A stretch of DNA of 64,000 nucleotides from Nannocystis pusilla. GTDB taxonomy: Bacteria > Myxococcota_A > Polyangia > Nannocystales > Nannocystaceae. Both the position numbers and the translations under genes were made by a program. Under the pieces are notes generated by a model. The model was not told where the DNA came from, made no database searches, and saw only the letters and a list, made by a program, of their open reading frames with translations. Within the stretch, counting starts at the first letter, position 1. Each line of letters opens with the position of its first letter. Shown here in pieces: positions 1 through 8,800 of this stretch. The stretch covers positions 538,501 to 602,500 of the forward strand of contig NZ_JAPNKE010000002.1 of the NCBI RefSeq assembly GCF_026626665.1, written 5' to 3'.

Positions 1-3
1 GCG

Positions 4-900
4 GTGTTGCACTTCCTGCGCGACGAGCAGCAGGCGTGGGTCGAGCTCGCCGCCGCGCACGGCCGCGTGCAGGACACCCAGAGCTACCTCGACTACCTCC
101 ACCGCGTGGGCGGCTGGCCCACGGGGGTGCCGGCCATCTCCGACGTCGCCGACGCCGCCACGGCGCGCGCCGTCGAGGAGTTCCAGCGCACGTATAACCT
201 GGCCTTTCGGGCAGACATCTTCGAGGACGGGATCATCGGCGAGCAGACGCTCGGTGCCCTGTTCGAGGTGGCGAAGACCGAGTTCGTGCATTGGCTGGAG
301 CGCAACGAGACCTCGCTCGACGCGCTCCAGTTCTACGACGCCAGCGAGGTTATGCGCGCCGATCCCGGGTATGACGGACGACGATGGGTGCAGCTGTTGG
401 CGATCCCGTTCGCCGACCGGTACGAGCTCGCACGGGAGCCCGTAGGGGCCGGGCTCTATCCCATCGCGCGGATGTTGAAGCTGCCTGTCGTCGAGGCCCA
501 CGCGCCGGCCTATCACGTGCTCGAGATCCGTCTGCTGGACGAGTGGGGCCAGCCGCTCGTCCGCCAGGCGTACGAGCTGTCGGTCGCCGGTGAGACCCGC
601 TTCGGCGAGACCGACGAGCAGGGCCTGCTCGCCGAACCGTACATGCCGCCCGGCACGGTGACCCTCCGTCTTGCCGACGGCGCACCGGTGCTGTTCCACG
701 ACCTCTACCAGATCCGCGACGTCTGCTCGCAGGACGACGACGACGATGACCTGCTCGATCTCGAGGCCGCCCACGACGAGCACATGGCGGAGGACGTAGA
801 GGGTGGCGAAGATCTCGAAGATGCACCGGACGACGAGCAGGTCGACGAGGACGACGACGTCTGGGGCTCTCTCGCCGAGGATGAAGAGCATGCGCCGTGA
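4..900 (+). CDS. Peptidoglycan-binding-domain protein (5' end possibly outside window)
   Basis: The frame is open from the left edge, so the GTG at 4 may not be the true start. Residues about 45-92 look like a peptidoglycan-binding (PGBD type 1) domain: AVEEFQRTYNL followed by DGIIGEQTLGALF. Residues about 170-225 form a beta-sandwich-like module (LLDEWGQPLV, then TDEQGLL) of the carboxypeptidase-regulatory type, and the last 60 residues are very acidic. Such proteins often sit near phage-tail-like or type VI spike genes and may contact the cell wall, but no such gene is adjacent here. The stop overlaps the next gene's start, suggesting coupled translation. The gene at 4868-5410 (minus) carries a similar terminal module. 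Domain call fairly sure; role unknown. Confidence 0.7.
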   Translation: MLHFLRDEQQAWVELAAAHGRVQDTQSYLDYLHRVGGWPTGVPAISDVADAATARAVEEFQRTYNLAFRADIFEDGIIGEQTLGALFEVAKTEFVHWLERNETSLDALQFYDASEVMRADPGYDGRRWVQLLAIPFADRYELAREPVGAGLYPIARMLKLPVVEAHAPAYHVLEIRLLDEWGQPLVRQAYELSVAGETRFGETDEQGLLAEPYMPPGTVTLRLADGAPVLFHDLYQIRDVCSQDDDDDDLLDLEAAHDEHMAEDVEGGEDLEDAPDDEQVDEDDDVWGSLAEDEEHAP

Positions 901-1687
901 ATCGTTCGTGGGTCTATTGTTGATCGCCTGCAACCCCCGGCCGCCGGAGGCCGAGGCGCCCGCGCCCAAAGCGGAAGCATCTGCCCCGCAGGCGGCCCCG
1001 GCGCCGGACGCCGTGCATCCTCCCGACGCGGCGCCCGCCAAGTCCGGCGTGGCGTTTCAGTCGCCGGCGAAGATTCCCGGCGAGCTCGCCCCGAACCTCG
1101 AGCTCGGCGAGGCCGAGCGGGCGGCGGTTACCGCGGCTTGTAAGGAACTGGGCCCGATCGCGCCGCTCCAGTGCGACGCTACCCGCCCGCTCCCCGACTA
1201 TTTGCTGGTCCGGCTGTTCGGTCAGGCGCCCTCGATGACCGGCTACCAATGGCACGTCCTCAAGCGCATCGACGGCCGCTGGGTCCGCATGGAGCTGCCG
1301 CTGGACTCGTTCGAGGACGGCGCCGACGCACCGCGCTGGCCGGACATCGTCTGTGCGGTACAGACGCGCGAGCCGAAGCTCGCCCCCGATCAGGGCGTCG
1401 TCCGCGTCATGCACCCCGACCTCAACCTCGATGGCCGCGACGACCTGCTGATCGAGTGCCGCTCGCCCGAGGGCGGCCACGACCTGCGGTACTGTCTGTC
1501 CAACCGTAACCTGTGCGAGGAGCGGGTGTGGCTGCGACAGTTCTGGGACGGCAAGCTAGCGATCGACGCCGACGTCGAATTCCGCGATGGGTGGTTCGTG
1601 CGGACGATCCGGACCGACACCCGCAAGCAGCTGAAGGGCGGCAATCTGCGCGTCGAGGGCGTGAACACTCCCGATCCGGGCCGCTGA
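881..1687 (+). CDS. Putative lipoprotein with acidic Asp-rich loop
   Basis: Starts are possible at 881 or 890, both overlapping the upstream stop at 898-900. The short leader MRRESFVGLLLIAC ends in a lipobox (LLIAC), so the protein is probably lipid-anchored. An Ala/Pro-rich spacer follows, then a globular part of about 200 residues. That part contains HPDLNLDGRDDLLIEC, which resembles the calcium-binding D-x-N-x-D-G loop of FG-GAP/VCBS repeats. Several Cys residues (C-DATRP, IVCAVQ, LIECRS, RYCLSNRNLC) would suit disulfides outside the cytoplasm. It is translationally linked to the PGBD protein upstream, so both may work in the envelope. Longer starts upstream run through the preceding gene's acidic tail in another frame and are rejected. 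Function not recognised. Confidence 0.7.
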   Translation: MKSMRRESFVGLLLIACNPRPPEAEAPAPKAEASAPQAAPAPDAVHPPDAAPAKSGVAFQSPAKIPGELAPNLELGEAERAAVTAACKELGPIAPLQCDATRPLPDYLLVRLFGQAPSMTGYQWHVLKRIDGRWVRMELPLDSFEDGADAPRWPDIVCAVQTREPKLAPDQGVVRVMHPDLNLDGRDDLLIECRSPEGGHDLRYCLSNRNLCEERVWLRQFWDGKLAIDADVEFRDGWFVRTIRTDTRKQLKGGNLRVEGVNTPDPGR

Positions 1688-1891
1688 GCCGTCACTGCCG
1701 CTTGCGCACGTGGCGCGAGTCCGCCTCGGTGCGCTGCTCGCGGGAAGCTGCTGTGAAGATATCGAGCGAAGAGATGCAAGAGTGCGCGGATGCGAGCGTT
1801 GGCACGAACTCTATGAACTGTTAAGAACAAACTTGGGTCGGGCGCGATGGAGCGAAATTGCTCGCTGGGCGCGCGCGACGGCGGTTCGACC

Positions 1892-2830
1892 ATGAACGAA
1901 GGCGAAAAGATCCATGTCTTCATCGATACTTGCACGTTGGAGAAATTTAGGTTTGATCTCAACTCCTCCCATCTGCGAAAAGTTCTGGATGCAGATGAGG
2001 TTGTGTTGCACACAACGAAACTGACGATGCTAGAGTTGCATGAGCGTATGAATGTTATCATTAGAGAGATTCGACACCTGTCAGCTAAGGTGTCGCGGGT
2101 CGTTCGAGAGGATGAGTGGAAGGAGCATCATCTCGTGCCAGATGCGTATCGTAAATGTTGCGGATTCGAGCACGACGGTGCCGGAGCCGATCTCGGAAAA
2201 TTGATTGAGTTGTATGTTGGATGCCGGCTCCCCTTCAAGAAGAGCAAAAAGCCTCAGTTTCGAGACGCTCTTGCGATGCTTTCGTTGCATCATTGGGCCG
2301 CGACGAACAAGGTTTTTGTGCTGACCGTATCAGAAGACGGGGATTGGGCTGGGTCCCCAGATTTTCCGTGGTTTAAGCGGGTGGCGCTGGCTGACGTGAT
2401 CAGCGAATTGCACAAGATGGACGTCGAGCGCAGAGCTCTCGACGGTGACAGGGTCGCAGAAGAGCTGGAACGAGCGGAGTCTGAACTTCTCGAAGCACTC
2501 ACGGCGGTCACGCCAGGCATCAGAGAGGGTTTCCAAGTCAGGGTGGATCTTGTCTCCTCGGTGAGAGTGGTTGTGCAAAATATCCGGAAGGCTGGTTGTG
2601 AGCTCATCGCCCGGGCCTCGTTCGTCGCGCAAGGTTCGGGAGATGTCTTTGACGCTTTTGAGCATGAGTGGGATCTTTCTGAACCCGTATCAGGTCTCGT
2701 GGAGGCGATATTTACCGAGAATTACGTTCTGGTCGAGGTACGGGCGATCGAATGGAACGTCGAGCTGCCGTATGACCCGGCGCGCCCTCGAAGCGGAGCC
2801 CTCAGTGCCCGCAAGAAATTCGAGGAATGA
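1892..2830 (+). CDS. PIN-like domain protein (DUF4935-type), putative RNase
   Basis: The protein has 312 residues. The first 155 look like a PIN fold: HVFIDTC with Asp12 after the first strand, an acidic MLELHE (Glu48), KKPQFRDALAML with Asp125, and VLTVSEDGDW with acidic residues 148-151. These positions fit the metal-binding acidic cluster of PIN nucleases and the arrangement of the DUF4935 subfamily. The C-terminal half is alpha/beta and unrecognised. The ATG at 1892 is chosen because the PIN strand begins directly after it; an in-frame start at 1847 adds a poor leader. Base composition is clearly lower in GC than the neighbours, pointing to transfer. It is convergent with the two-TM gene at 2897-3667. 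A toxin or defence role is inference from the family only. Confidence 0.6.
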   Translation: MNEGEKIHVFIDTCTLEKFRFDLNSSHLRKVLDADEVVLHTTKLTMLELHERMNVIIREIRHLSAKVSRVVREDEWKEHHLVPDAYRKCCGFEHDGAGADLGKLIELYVGCRLPFKKSKKPQFRDALAMLSLHHWAATNKVFVLTVSEDGDWAGSPDFPWFKRVALADVISELHKMDVERRALDGDRVAEELERAESELLEALTAVTPGIREGFQVRVDLVSSVRVVVQNIRKAGCELIARASFVAQGSGDVFDAFEHEWDLSEPVSGLVEAIFTENYVLVEVRAIEWNVELPYDPARPRSGALSARKKFEE

Positions 2831-2896
2831 GTTCGTCGCCGAGGGAGCGCGAGAGCACGGCGCGCTGGTTACGTGCGTAGCCGAGTGGCCGCGCGT

Positions 2897-3667
2897 CTAT
2901 GTGCCATCTTTGGTTATCGCCATCATCTGGTCCAGCAATTTCGCTGTGGCGGCCTCGAGGCGTTCGCTCCGCTGCAATGTTGTTTCTTCACCCGGTATGC
3001 CTAAAAGGCGGATCTGGGTGAGAAAGCTAAAATATGCGGTCTGAATGTATATCAGGCGTGATGCGCCATTTTCGATGTTTCGGCGCGGAGCAGTTATTAG
3101 CGCAGCAATCGTCGCTGCGGCTCCCATGCCACCAGTGGCTGCGGTCCAGATATTTGCGTCGCCGCCAGCAAACACGGAAATCGCTGTAGCGAGCACCAAG
3201 AATAACCCCGCTGACAAGGCCGCGATGTTAGCCAACTGCCCTCGCCTAAGAGATTCGCGTGTGTGCGTGAGGGTTTCGTCGACGAGGGCCCTCATCTGTG
3301 TCGCGTTCAAGCCCATGGCGACTTCGAGCTCGGTTCGGTCGGTTTTGTCAATTGCCTCGAGAGCCTTTTCCACTTCCTGTACCTTAACAGCCAGCTGTCC
3401 AGCAGGTGACGTTCCGGTGGCAATTTGTCTAACGTTTGTTCTGATTGCCCGCTTTAATAGATAGCGGTGACAGCCGCGGACGACGTAGTCGAGCTGATTG
3501 GGCAGTTCAGAGGCGGCGGAGTCAGACAGGATGTTGTAGTATTCTCGAAGGCGGTTCCGCCAGCTTGAGGGGACATCTTTTAGGGTGGCCAACTCTGATG
3601 CACTTAGGACTAGGCATACGGGAAATGTGAGGGTGCAGATTGCAGTAGCTCTTGCGTGGGTGGCCAT
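2897..3667 (-). CDS. Two-TM membrane protein, possibly TRADD-N-associated type
   Basis: From ATG 3667 the product has 256 residues. Two close hydrophobic segments at about 147-168 (NIAALSAGLFLVLATAIS) and 174-192 (TAATGGMGAAATIAALI) are flanked by a long helical cytoplasmic part and a C-terminal helix rich in Arg, Glu and Leu. The layout resembles the two-TM domain reported next to bacterial TRADD-N modules in conflict systems, but I cannot confirm that by eye. An in-frame TTG at 3697 would give a slightly longer protein. The GC content is low, as in the PIN gene and the small ORF just upstream, so the three may have arrived together. What it does is not known. Confidence 0.55.
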   Translation of the reverse strand: MATHARATAICTLTFPVCLVLSASELATLKDVPSSWRNRLREYYNILSDSAASELPNQLDYVVRGCHRYLLKRAIRTNVRQIATGTSPAGQLAVKVQEVEKALEAIDKTDRTELEVAMGLNATQMRALVDETLTHTRESLRRGQLANIAALSAGLFLVLATAISVFAGGDANIWTAATGGMGAAATIAALITAPRRNIENGASRLIYIQTAYFSFLTQIRLLGIPGEETTLQRSERLEAATAKLLDQMMAITKDGT

Positions 3668-3683
3668 GCAAACGCGATAGGGT

Positions 3684-3860
3684 TCAGGAATATGCAATTG
3701 CTTTTCCTGAGCTCAGCATCTCAACGGCCTCGCTCAATCTTGCGTGATTGGGATCGCTCTCGACGAACTCGGAGTTTCGGACCCAGGCGCATAACGCCGA
3801 GGCAAACTCAGGCGAAACTCCGAGGAGCAGGATGCGGAGCTTGACTTGTTCAGAATTCAT
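3684..3860 (-). CDS. Small ORF, 58 aa, unknown
   Basis: ATG at 3860 and TGA at 3684-3686 on the minus strand, lying just before the two-TM gene and transcribed toward it with a 16-base gap to its ATG. The product begins MNSEQVKLRILLLGV and is mostly helical, with SEFVESDPNHARLSEAVEML in the middle. It shares the lower GC of its neighbours. The reading frame is clean and amphipathic, which favours a real gene or the remaining end of one. No family recognised. Confidence 0.4.
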   Translation of the reverse strand: MNSEQVKLRILLLGVSPEFASALCAWVRNSEFVESDPNHARLSEAVEMLSSGKAIAYS

Positions 3861-4147
3861 GATCTTGAAGCGAGTCTGCGTTGAGGAAATTGTCCGGGGA
3901 AAATCCTGTCAAGAGTATCCTGGCAGGTCTGCGAATCCAACTGCCCGGCTTTCCGTTGTGAGGAGCTACCGTCGTGCAGAACCTACGCGCGTTGTGCTCG
4001 TCTGCTTATGGAGATGTTCACGTCCCGGACGAACTGCTCGAAGCGCCGCGAGGGGGCCGTGGGAGTCCTGTCGCCGCGACATCGCCGCGGAGCCGGACAC
4101 GGGGATGAGCAACGAGCCGTCAAGTGCGCAGGCGAGCGTAGGACAAC

Positions 4148-4843
4148 TTAGCCGCGTGTGCGGAGCTCGTCGTCGCTGACCATCGACTGCGTCAGGTCGG
4201 TGGTCGTCGGTACCCCGTAGAAGAACGACAGATCGAACTTGAGCGCCAGGATCGCGCCCACGGTGGTGGCCTCGAATACCGGGACGCCGCCGAGCGGCTG
4301 CGACGCCAGACGCTCGCGCGTGCCGTAATAGGCGAGATACAGCAGGTCGTGCTTGAGTTCGCGGATGTAGCGCGGATTGACCTTGGCGGTCAGCGGGGGC
4401 GAGTCGCCGTACTGCGGCTGATTGTCGTTGTTGCCGGGGCGGAGGACGTATCCGCCATAGGGCCGGATGCCGAGGCGAACGCCGACCGCTGGCCCGACCT
4501 TCGCCGGCGAATAGTCCGCCGCTTTGCCGGGGACGGTCCAGCGCTCCGAGGCGCGCTTCCACAACGCCACCGCCGCGTCGAACACGAGCGGGACGATCAC
4601 CTCGAGATCGGGCGGCGCTTTACGCAGGTGATCCGTGAGGTAGACGAGGAGGCCGTCGCGGCCGTTCCGCACGCAGGCGGGGCAGGGGACCGCGGCCTTG
4701 TCGGCCTCGGCGGCGTCGTGGCTGGGGATGGCGTCGTGCTCGTACAGCAGCTTGAGGGTCGCCAGGTCGAGCAGCGGCACTCTGACCTTCAGCGAGCACT
4801 CAGCGTGGGTACACGTGACCAGTATGTCGGCATCCGTCGGCAT
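4148..4843 (-). CDS. Hypothetical protein with N-terminal Cys clusters
   Basis: The product has 231 residues and is not recognised. CTHAEC near the N-terminus and CPAC at about residue 54 could bind one zinc, since the spacing fits a split ribbon. The central region PAVGVRLGIRPYGGYVL and the C-terminal strands look soluble and beta-rich. It lies 24 bases after the gene at 4868-5410 on the same strand, so the two probably form an operon. Start ATG 4843 follows a purine-rich stretch (GGGAAGGGTGG side on the forward strand reads as pyrimidines here, so the ribosome site is weak). A link to the PGBD protein at the left edge is possible because the upstream partner carries a similar beta-sandwich module. 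Confidence 0.65.
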   Translation of the reverse strand: MPTDADILVTCTHAECSLKVRVPLLDLATLKLLYEHDAIPSHDAAEADKAAVPCPACVRNGRDGLLVYLTDHLRKAPPDLEVIVPLVFDAAVALWKRASERWTVPGKAADYSPAKVGPAVGVRLGIRPYGGYVLRPGNNDNQPQYGDSPPLTAKVNPRYIRELKHDLLYLAYYGTRERLASQPLGGVPVFEATTVGAILALKFDLSFFYGVPTTTDLTQSMVSDDELRTRG

Positions 4844-4867
4844 CGTTCGGTCCTGCGGGAAGGGTGG

Positions 4868-5410
4868 TCACGGCCCCGGGGTGCGGGGCACGTCGGTCAG
4901 CTCAAACCGACACTTGCCCGTCTCGATGTCCTCGACTCGCACGCCGGCGGCACCGTCGAGCGCGTCGGCCCGCACGGAGTTGTCGGGGAGTCGCAGCTTG
5001 AACTGCGCACCGGCGAAGGAGCGCCCCGGCTCGTCGCCGTCCACGACGGTGACCGAGACCCAGGTCAGCGCACTGCGCGCCGCCCGCTCCAGCGCTGGAT
5101 CGGGTTGTTCCAGCCGCCTCACGCCGGGCCCTTGCCACTCTCCGTGGGTGTCGGGTAGTTCCATCAACACGAAGTTGTCCACCAGCAGCCGCTCGAGGGC
5201 AGGTCGGGGATCGCGGCCTCCGGCGGCCAGGGCGGCGATGAGTTCACGAAATCTGTACGTCCCCACTGAGCCCCGCAACAACGCATCCGCGATCGCGGCC
5301 GCATCTGCAGGCGAAATCCGCTGTCCGTCGTGCGCGCCCCACCCCCAGGATCGAATCACCCGGATTCTCCGGCTCACACCGAGTTGGATTTCGGCCTCCT
5401 CGTCGAACAT
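4868..5410 (-). CDS. Hypothetical protein with C-terminal beta-sandwich module
   Basis: The product has 180 residues. The N-terminal 70 residues are helical and Arg-rich (ISPADAAAIADALL, YRFRELIAAL). Residues about 115-175 read VTVVDGDEPGRSFAGAQFKL, then a central LPDN turn, then IETGKCRFEL, which fits the small Cna/transthyretin-like domain often found in myxobacterial cell-wall-binding and tail-spike-associated proteins. The product of 4-900 has a comparable module. It is first in a two-gene minus-strand operon with 4148-4843 and divergent from the GHKL ATPase operon at 5639; the 228-base gap must hold promoters for both, though I could not pick clear elements. Function unknown. Confidence 0.65.
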   Translation of the reverse strand: MFDEEAEIQLGVSRRIRVIRSWGWGAHDGQRISPADAAAIADALLRGSVGTYRFRELIAALAAGGRDPRPALERLLVDNFVLMELPDTHGEWQGPGVRRLEQPDPALERAARSALTWVSVTVVDGDEPGRSFAGAQFKLRLPDNSVRADALDGAAGVRVEDIETGKCRFELTDVPRTPGP

Positions 5411-5638
5411 CGACCGTGATGATAGAGAATTTGCGCGGCATTGACCCGTCGTGTGCCCTTCGGTCCCCCGCGACCTGGCGCGAGTACGCCCGTTGATGGA
5501 TGCAGCACGACCGATCGAGCGTTTTCGCTCGGTCTGCCCCCGTTGTCATGAGTCCGGGAGCGAGGCAGCGACGAAGGTCGCGTGCGACAGCAGCTTCGCA
5601 GCTTGTCCGCCGGGTATCCGGCGTGCGATGAAGGAACG

Positions 5639-7482
5639 ATGCAGGCCCCTCGGTGGGAGTTTGATGCGTTGCCACCTTCGGGTGCGCGCCGGGGCGGTGA
5701 CCCCGCCGAGTATGCGTTCCCAGGCACGCTACACACGTTCGTGCGGGAAGCTCTGCAGAACGCGAACGATCAGAGCCTGAGGTCCGGGAGCACGCGAGCC
5801 GAAGTCCACTTCGACGTCGAGGAGCTGAAGGGCGCGGAGCTCAAGGAGTTCCGCGCGGCGATCGAGTGGGACACGCTCGTCCGCCACATTCAGGGAGCGG
5901 CGGCCGTGAAGGGGTCCGGAAATTCCGCGCTCTCGCGGACAGTTTGAGTGGATCGAGCCCGCTCTTATTGCTGCGAGTCGAGGACCGGGATACGTCCGGG
6001 TTGGTCGGAGGCGAGGACGAGAGCGAGTCGAATTTCTGTGCGCTGTGCCGCGACTCCCTCTTCAGCCACAAGCAGAGCGAGGCGGCCGGAGGTAGCTACG
6101 GGCTCGGCAAGTCGGTGTACTGGCGGTTCTCGGCGTTCTCGACCGTCGTGTTCCACTCGTGCCTCGCCTCGGGCGAGCATGCGGGCCGGCATCGCTTGAT
6201 CGGTCGGGTGGAGCTGCCGAGCCACGCGGTGGACGAGCGCCGCTTCAGCGGTCCCGGTTGGTTCGGTCGTTGCGTCCGCGTCGAGAACGGCGTGCGCGCG
6301 GAGTCATTGTGGGACCAGCAGGCGCTCGGCCTGGCGAAGCGCCTCCGGCTCGCTCGGCCGTCGGAGGTCACGGGGACGACGATCCTCGTGGTCGGCTTCC
6401 GGGACCCGACGCAGGAGGCTGTGGAGGACGCCGCCCAGCTCCTCCAGCGGATCAGGGAGAGCGCGGCGCGTTTCTTCTGGCCAGCGATGCACTTCCCTCG
6501 CCCGCTGCGGATCGTCGTCGGGGGCGAGCCCGTGGTCCCGACAGACGAGGTTCGTCCCTTCGTGATTGCATGGCAGGGACGCGATCAGGCGAAGGGCCGC
6601 CTCGAGAAGCCTGGCGACGTGGCGCGCCGATCGATCTCGCTCCATCTGCCACGCCGTCGGGAGGAGAAAAAGAGCGTCCAGAGCACCGGGGGCAGTGCGA
6701 GCTCGTGGTTCGGCTCGCAGAGCCCGAGAGACCTAGTGAGCTGGATAACACGGTTGCCATCTTCCGGGGCCCCGGAATGATCGTGAAGTACTTGCCGGTC
6801 GATCCGGCGGGCGCACGGCGCTTCCATGCGATTCTGTCGTGCGGCGAAGGGCGGGCCCCAAGAGCGCTACGGACAGTGACCGGTACGCCGAGGCGTTCCT
6901 CCGCACGAGCGAGCCGCCAGGCCATGACGAGTGGCAGGTGACGCCGCGACTCAAGGAAGACTACGTCCAGGGAGGGGCGCGAAGTTGTTCCAGCTCTTCG
7001 AAGAGGTGCGGAAGGAGGTGCGCGAGCTCCTGTCGCCGGCGACCACGGAAGCCCAACGAGGGCCCGAACTGCTGCAACGGCGCTACCCGCTCGGCGGGGT
7101 AGGCGACCCCGCGTCGCCGACCGGCGCCAGTCCGTTCGAATTCAAGGGGCTCGAGGCGAGTTTCAGCGAAGGGCAGTGGCATTTCTCGGGCGCGGTGGAG
7201 CTGACCACGTCCGGTCGCGCATGGACGGCAACGATCGCCCTGAAGATGCTCGGGGAGGACGGCGTCGAGGTCGAGCGCCTGAGGATCGCGGAGTTTTCCC
7301 TCCGCGAGGGCAAGCGCGGCAGCTTCCAGCATTGCGAAGACGGGACCGTGGCTGTCTCGGCGGGCGCCAGCGTCGACGCTCTCAAGTTCTCCGGGGTCAG
7401 CGAGGCGCTGGCGGACCCTCATCAGCTCTGCGAACTCGGCCTCGAGATCCGGGGCGAGCTCCTGGCGAAGGGAGGCGCATGA
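5639..7482 (+). CDS. GHKL (HSP90/MutL-like) ATPase, first gene of three-gene operon
   Basis: Read across four one-base gaps, the product is about 615 residues. The Bergerat ATP site is clear: N box FVREALQNANDQS (Glu and Asn for metal), G1-like VEDRDTSGL, G2 GGSYGLGKSVYW and the following Thr strand GTTILVVGF. Frame changes lie near 5920, 6690, 6845 and 6985; the last three fall at G or C runs and are each explained by one missing base. For example, ELVVRLAEPERPSEL continues the protein after a G5 run. ATPases of this kind act in MORC-like and Mza-like defence modules. The stop overlaps the next start (ATGA). The ATPase family is sure; the defence role is inference. Confidence 0.75.
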
Positions 7483-8456
7483 GCTCCAAGAGCCGGCACA
7501 TCGCTCGCTTCATGCCGTATGCGTGCGACCGCGAGGGGGTGAAATTCCGCTCGGTCCGGGCGGCTGTCGATGGCCAGGCGCGCGGCGAGCTCGCGTCGGG
7601 CTCGCTGTTGACAGCAGGGATGGAGTGGCGCGAGCTGACGCTCGCGGTTCACCTCGAGTTGAACCCGCAGATCCTTGAGAGGGTGGTGCATCCCGACGAG
7701 ATGCCGCGACCGCCGGTGGCGTTGGTGCTCGCGCTGCGGTGCCGCGAGGCGTTCCTGTCGCGCTCGCACCGCATCACGCTCGCGGACCCGACCGCGGGCC
7801 TTTACGAGTGCATACTCGCGGCGCGACGTGAAGAACTCCGGGGCGAAGTCGCGGTCACGCCGTATCTCGTGCGTACCAGCAGCGGCACCCGGCGCCCCGG
7901 CTATGCCTGGAGGCGCGGCGCGTGGCTGGCGACGGGGGAACCCTGGACCGTCCTCATCGACGAGCCGAAGCCTCGCGTGGGCGACAACCTCGAGGTGCTC
8001 CGCAAGCGCTTCTCCGAGGCGCAGGAGGTCCCGCCCGCCGACCGCGCCAACTGGTTCTTCTTGCAGCTCGACAGCGGAGCGCCGCGGTTGCTCCTCAACG
8101 AGGAGCAACCCGAAGTGATGCGCGCGCTGCATGACACCTCGGCGAAGGGACGACGAGCGGCCGTCCGCGATGCGCTCTACGAGCGGCTCGACGCGGCAAT
8201 CTGGCCCGCGCTGCTGCTCTATGCGGCGCGCGCGTGGCTCGACGGCGAGGGCGATGTGTCCTCGTGGCAGGAGAACGTTCTGCGGCTATGGGCCAAGCGG
8301 CTCGGCGCGCCGCGGGGCGAGCTCGAAGCCGAGGTGCAACAACTCGCGGAACGGGCGACGGAGACGCCTGCGAGCTTCGTGCTCGAGATCAACGCGGCGC
8401 TCCAGCGCGACGACCAATCCAGGACTGCCCGTCTTCTCGCGGAGGCGCTCTCGTGA
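7479..8456 (+). CDS. Unknown 325-aa protein, middle gene of GHKL operon
   Basis: Start ATG 7479 overlaps the ATPase stop by four bases, and its own stop overlaps the next start, so the three genes are translated as a unit. The first 200 residues are beta-rich (VALVLALRCREAFLSRSHRI, then GEVAVTPYLVRT). The C-terminal third is helical, with a short Arg/Glu-rich end. There are no signal peptide, membrane segments or metal motifs I can see. The position between a GHKL ATPase and a DUF6339-like protein suggests a structural or substrate-binding subunit of the same complex. Family not recognised. Confidence 0.7.
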   Translation: MSSKSRHIARFMPYACDREGVKFRSVRAAVDGQARGELASGSLLTAGMEWRELTLAVHLELNPQILERVVHPDEMPRPPVALVLALRCREAFLSRSHRITLADPTAGLYECILAARREELRGEVAVTPYLVRTSSGTRRPGYAWRRGAWLATGEPWTVLIDEPKPRVGDNLEVLRKRFSEAQEVPPADRANWFFLQLDSGAPRLLLNEEQPEVMRALHDTSAKGRRAAVRDALYERLDAAIWPALLLYAARAWLDGEGDVSSWQENVLRLWAKRLGAPRGELEAEVQQLAERATETPASFVLEINAALQRDDQSRTARLLAEALS

Positions 8457-8721
8457 TCCTGCGGACTTTACTCCCCGAGGGGCGCCGGTTGCTGACGAGC
8501 GAGTTCTTGCACGGACAGCGCCCGAACTGGTCCGAGCAGGAGTGCGCCGGCCTCGTCGCGGAGATCGAGCGCTCGATCAGCATTGAGGCCTTCTGCGAGG
8601 TCGTCGAACGAGCGTCCAGCAGCGGGCAGGTCAAGGCCGAAGCCGACGGTCGGCTGGCGGTCGAGATCCACAGGAGCCTGCGGCTTCACCGGCGCGAGGC
8701 GGCGGACGTCGGCGTGTGGCG

Positions 8722-8726
8722 CTACC
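8722..8726. repeat. Target-site duplication, left of IS copy 1
   Basis: CTACC directly before the IS, repeated at 10826-10830. Keeping one copy restores the reading frame of the interrupted gene. Confidence 0.85.
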
Positions 8727-8755
8727 CCTACCTGACAATGTCTTGTGAGACACGG
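8727..8755 (+). repeat. Left terminal inverted repeat, IS copy 1
   Basis: Begins CCTACCTGACAATGTC and ends TGAGACACGG. It pairs imperfectly with 10797-10825; the inner TGAGACACGG is identical in both arms. Confidence 0.8.
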
Positions 8756-8800
8756 TCCCCGCGAAGTTTAGAGAGCAGGGCGAGTCCGTGAATCCAGAGC

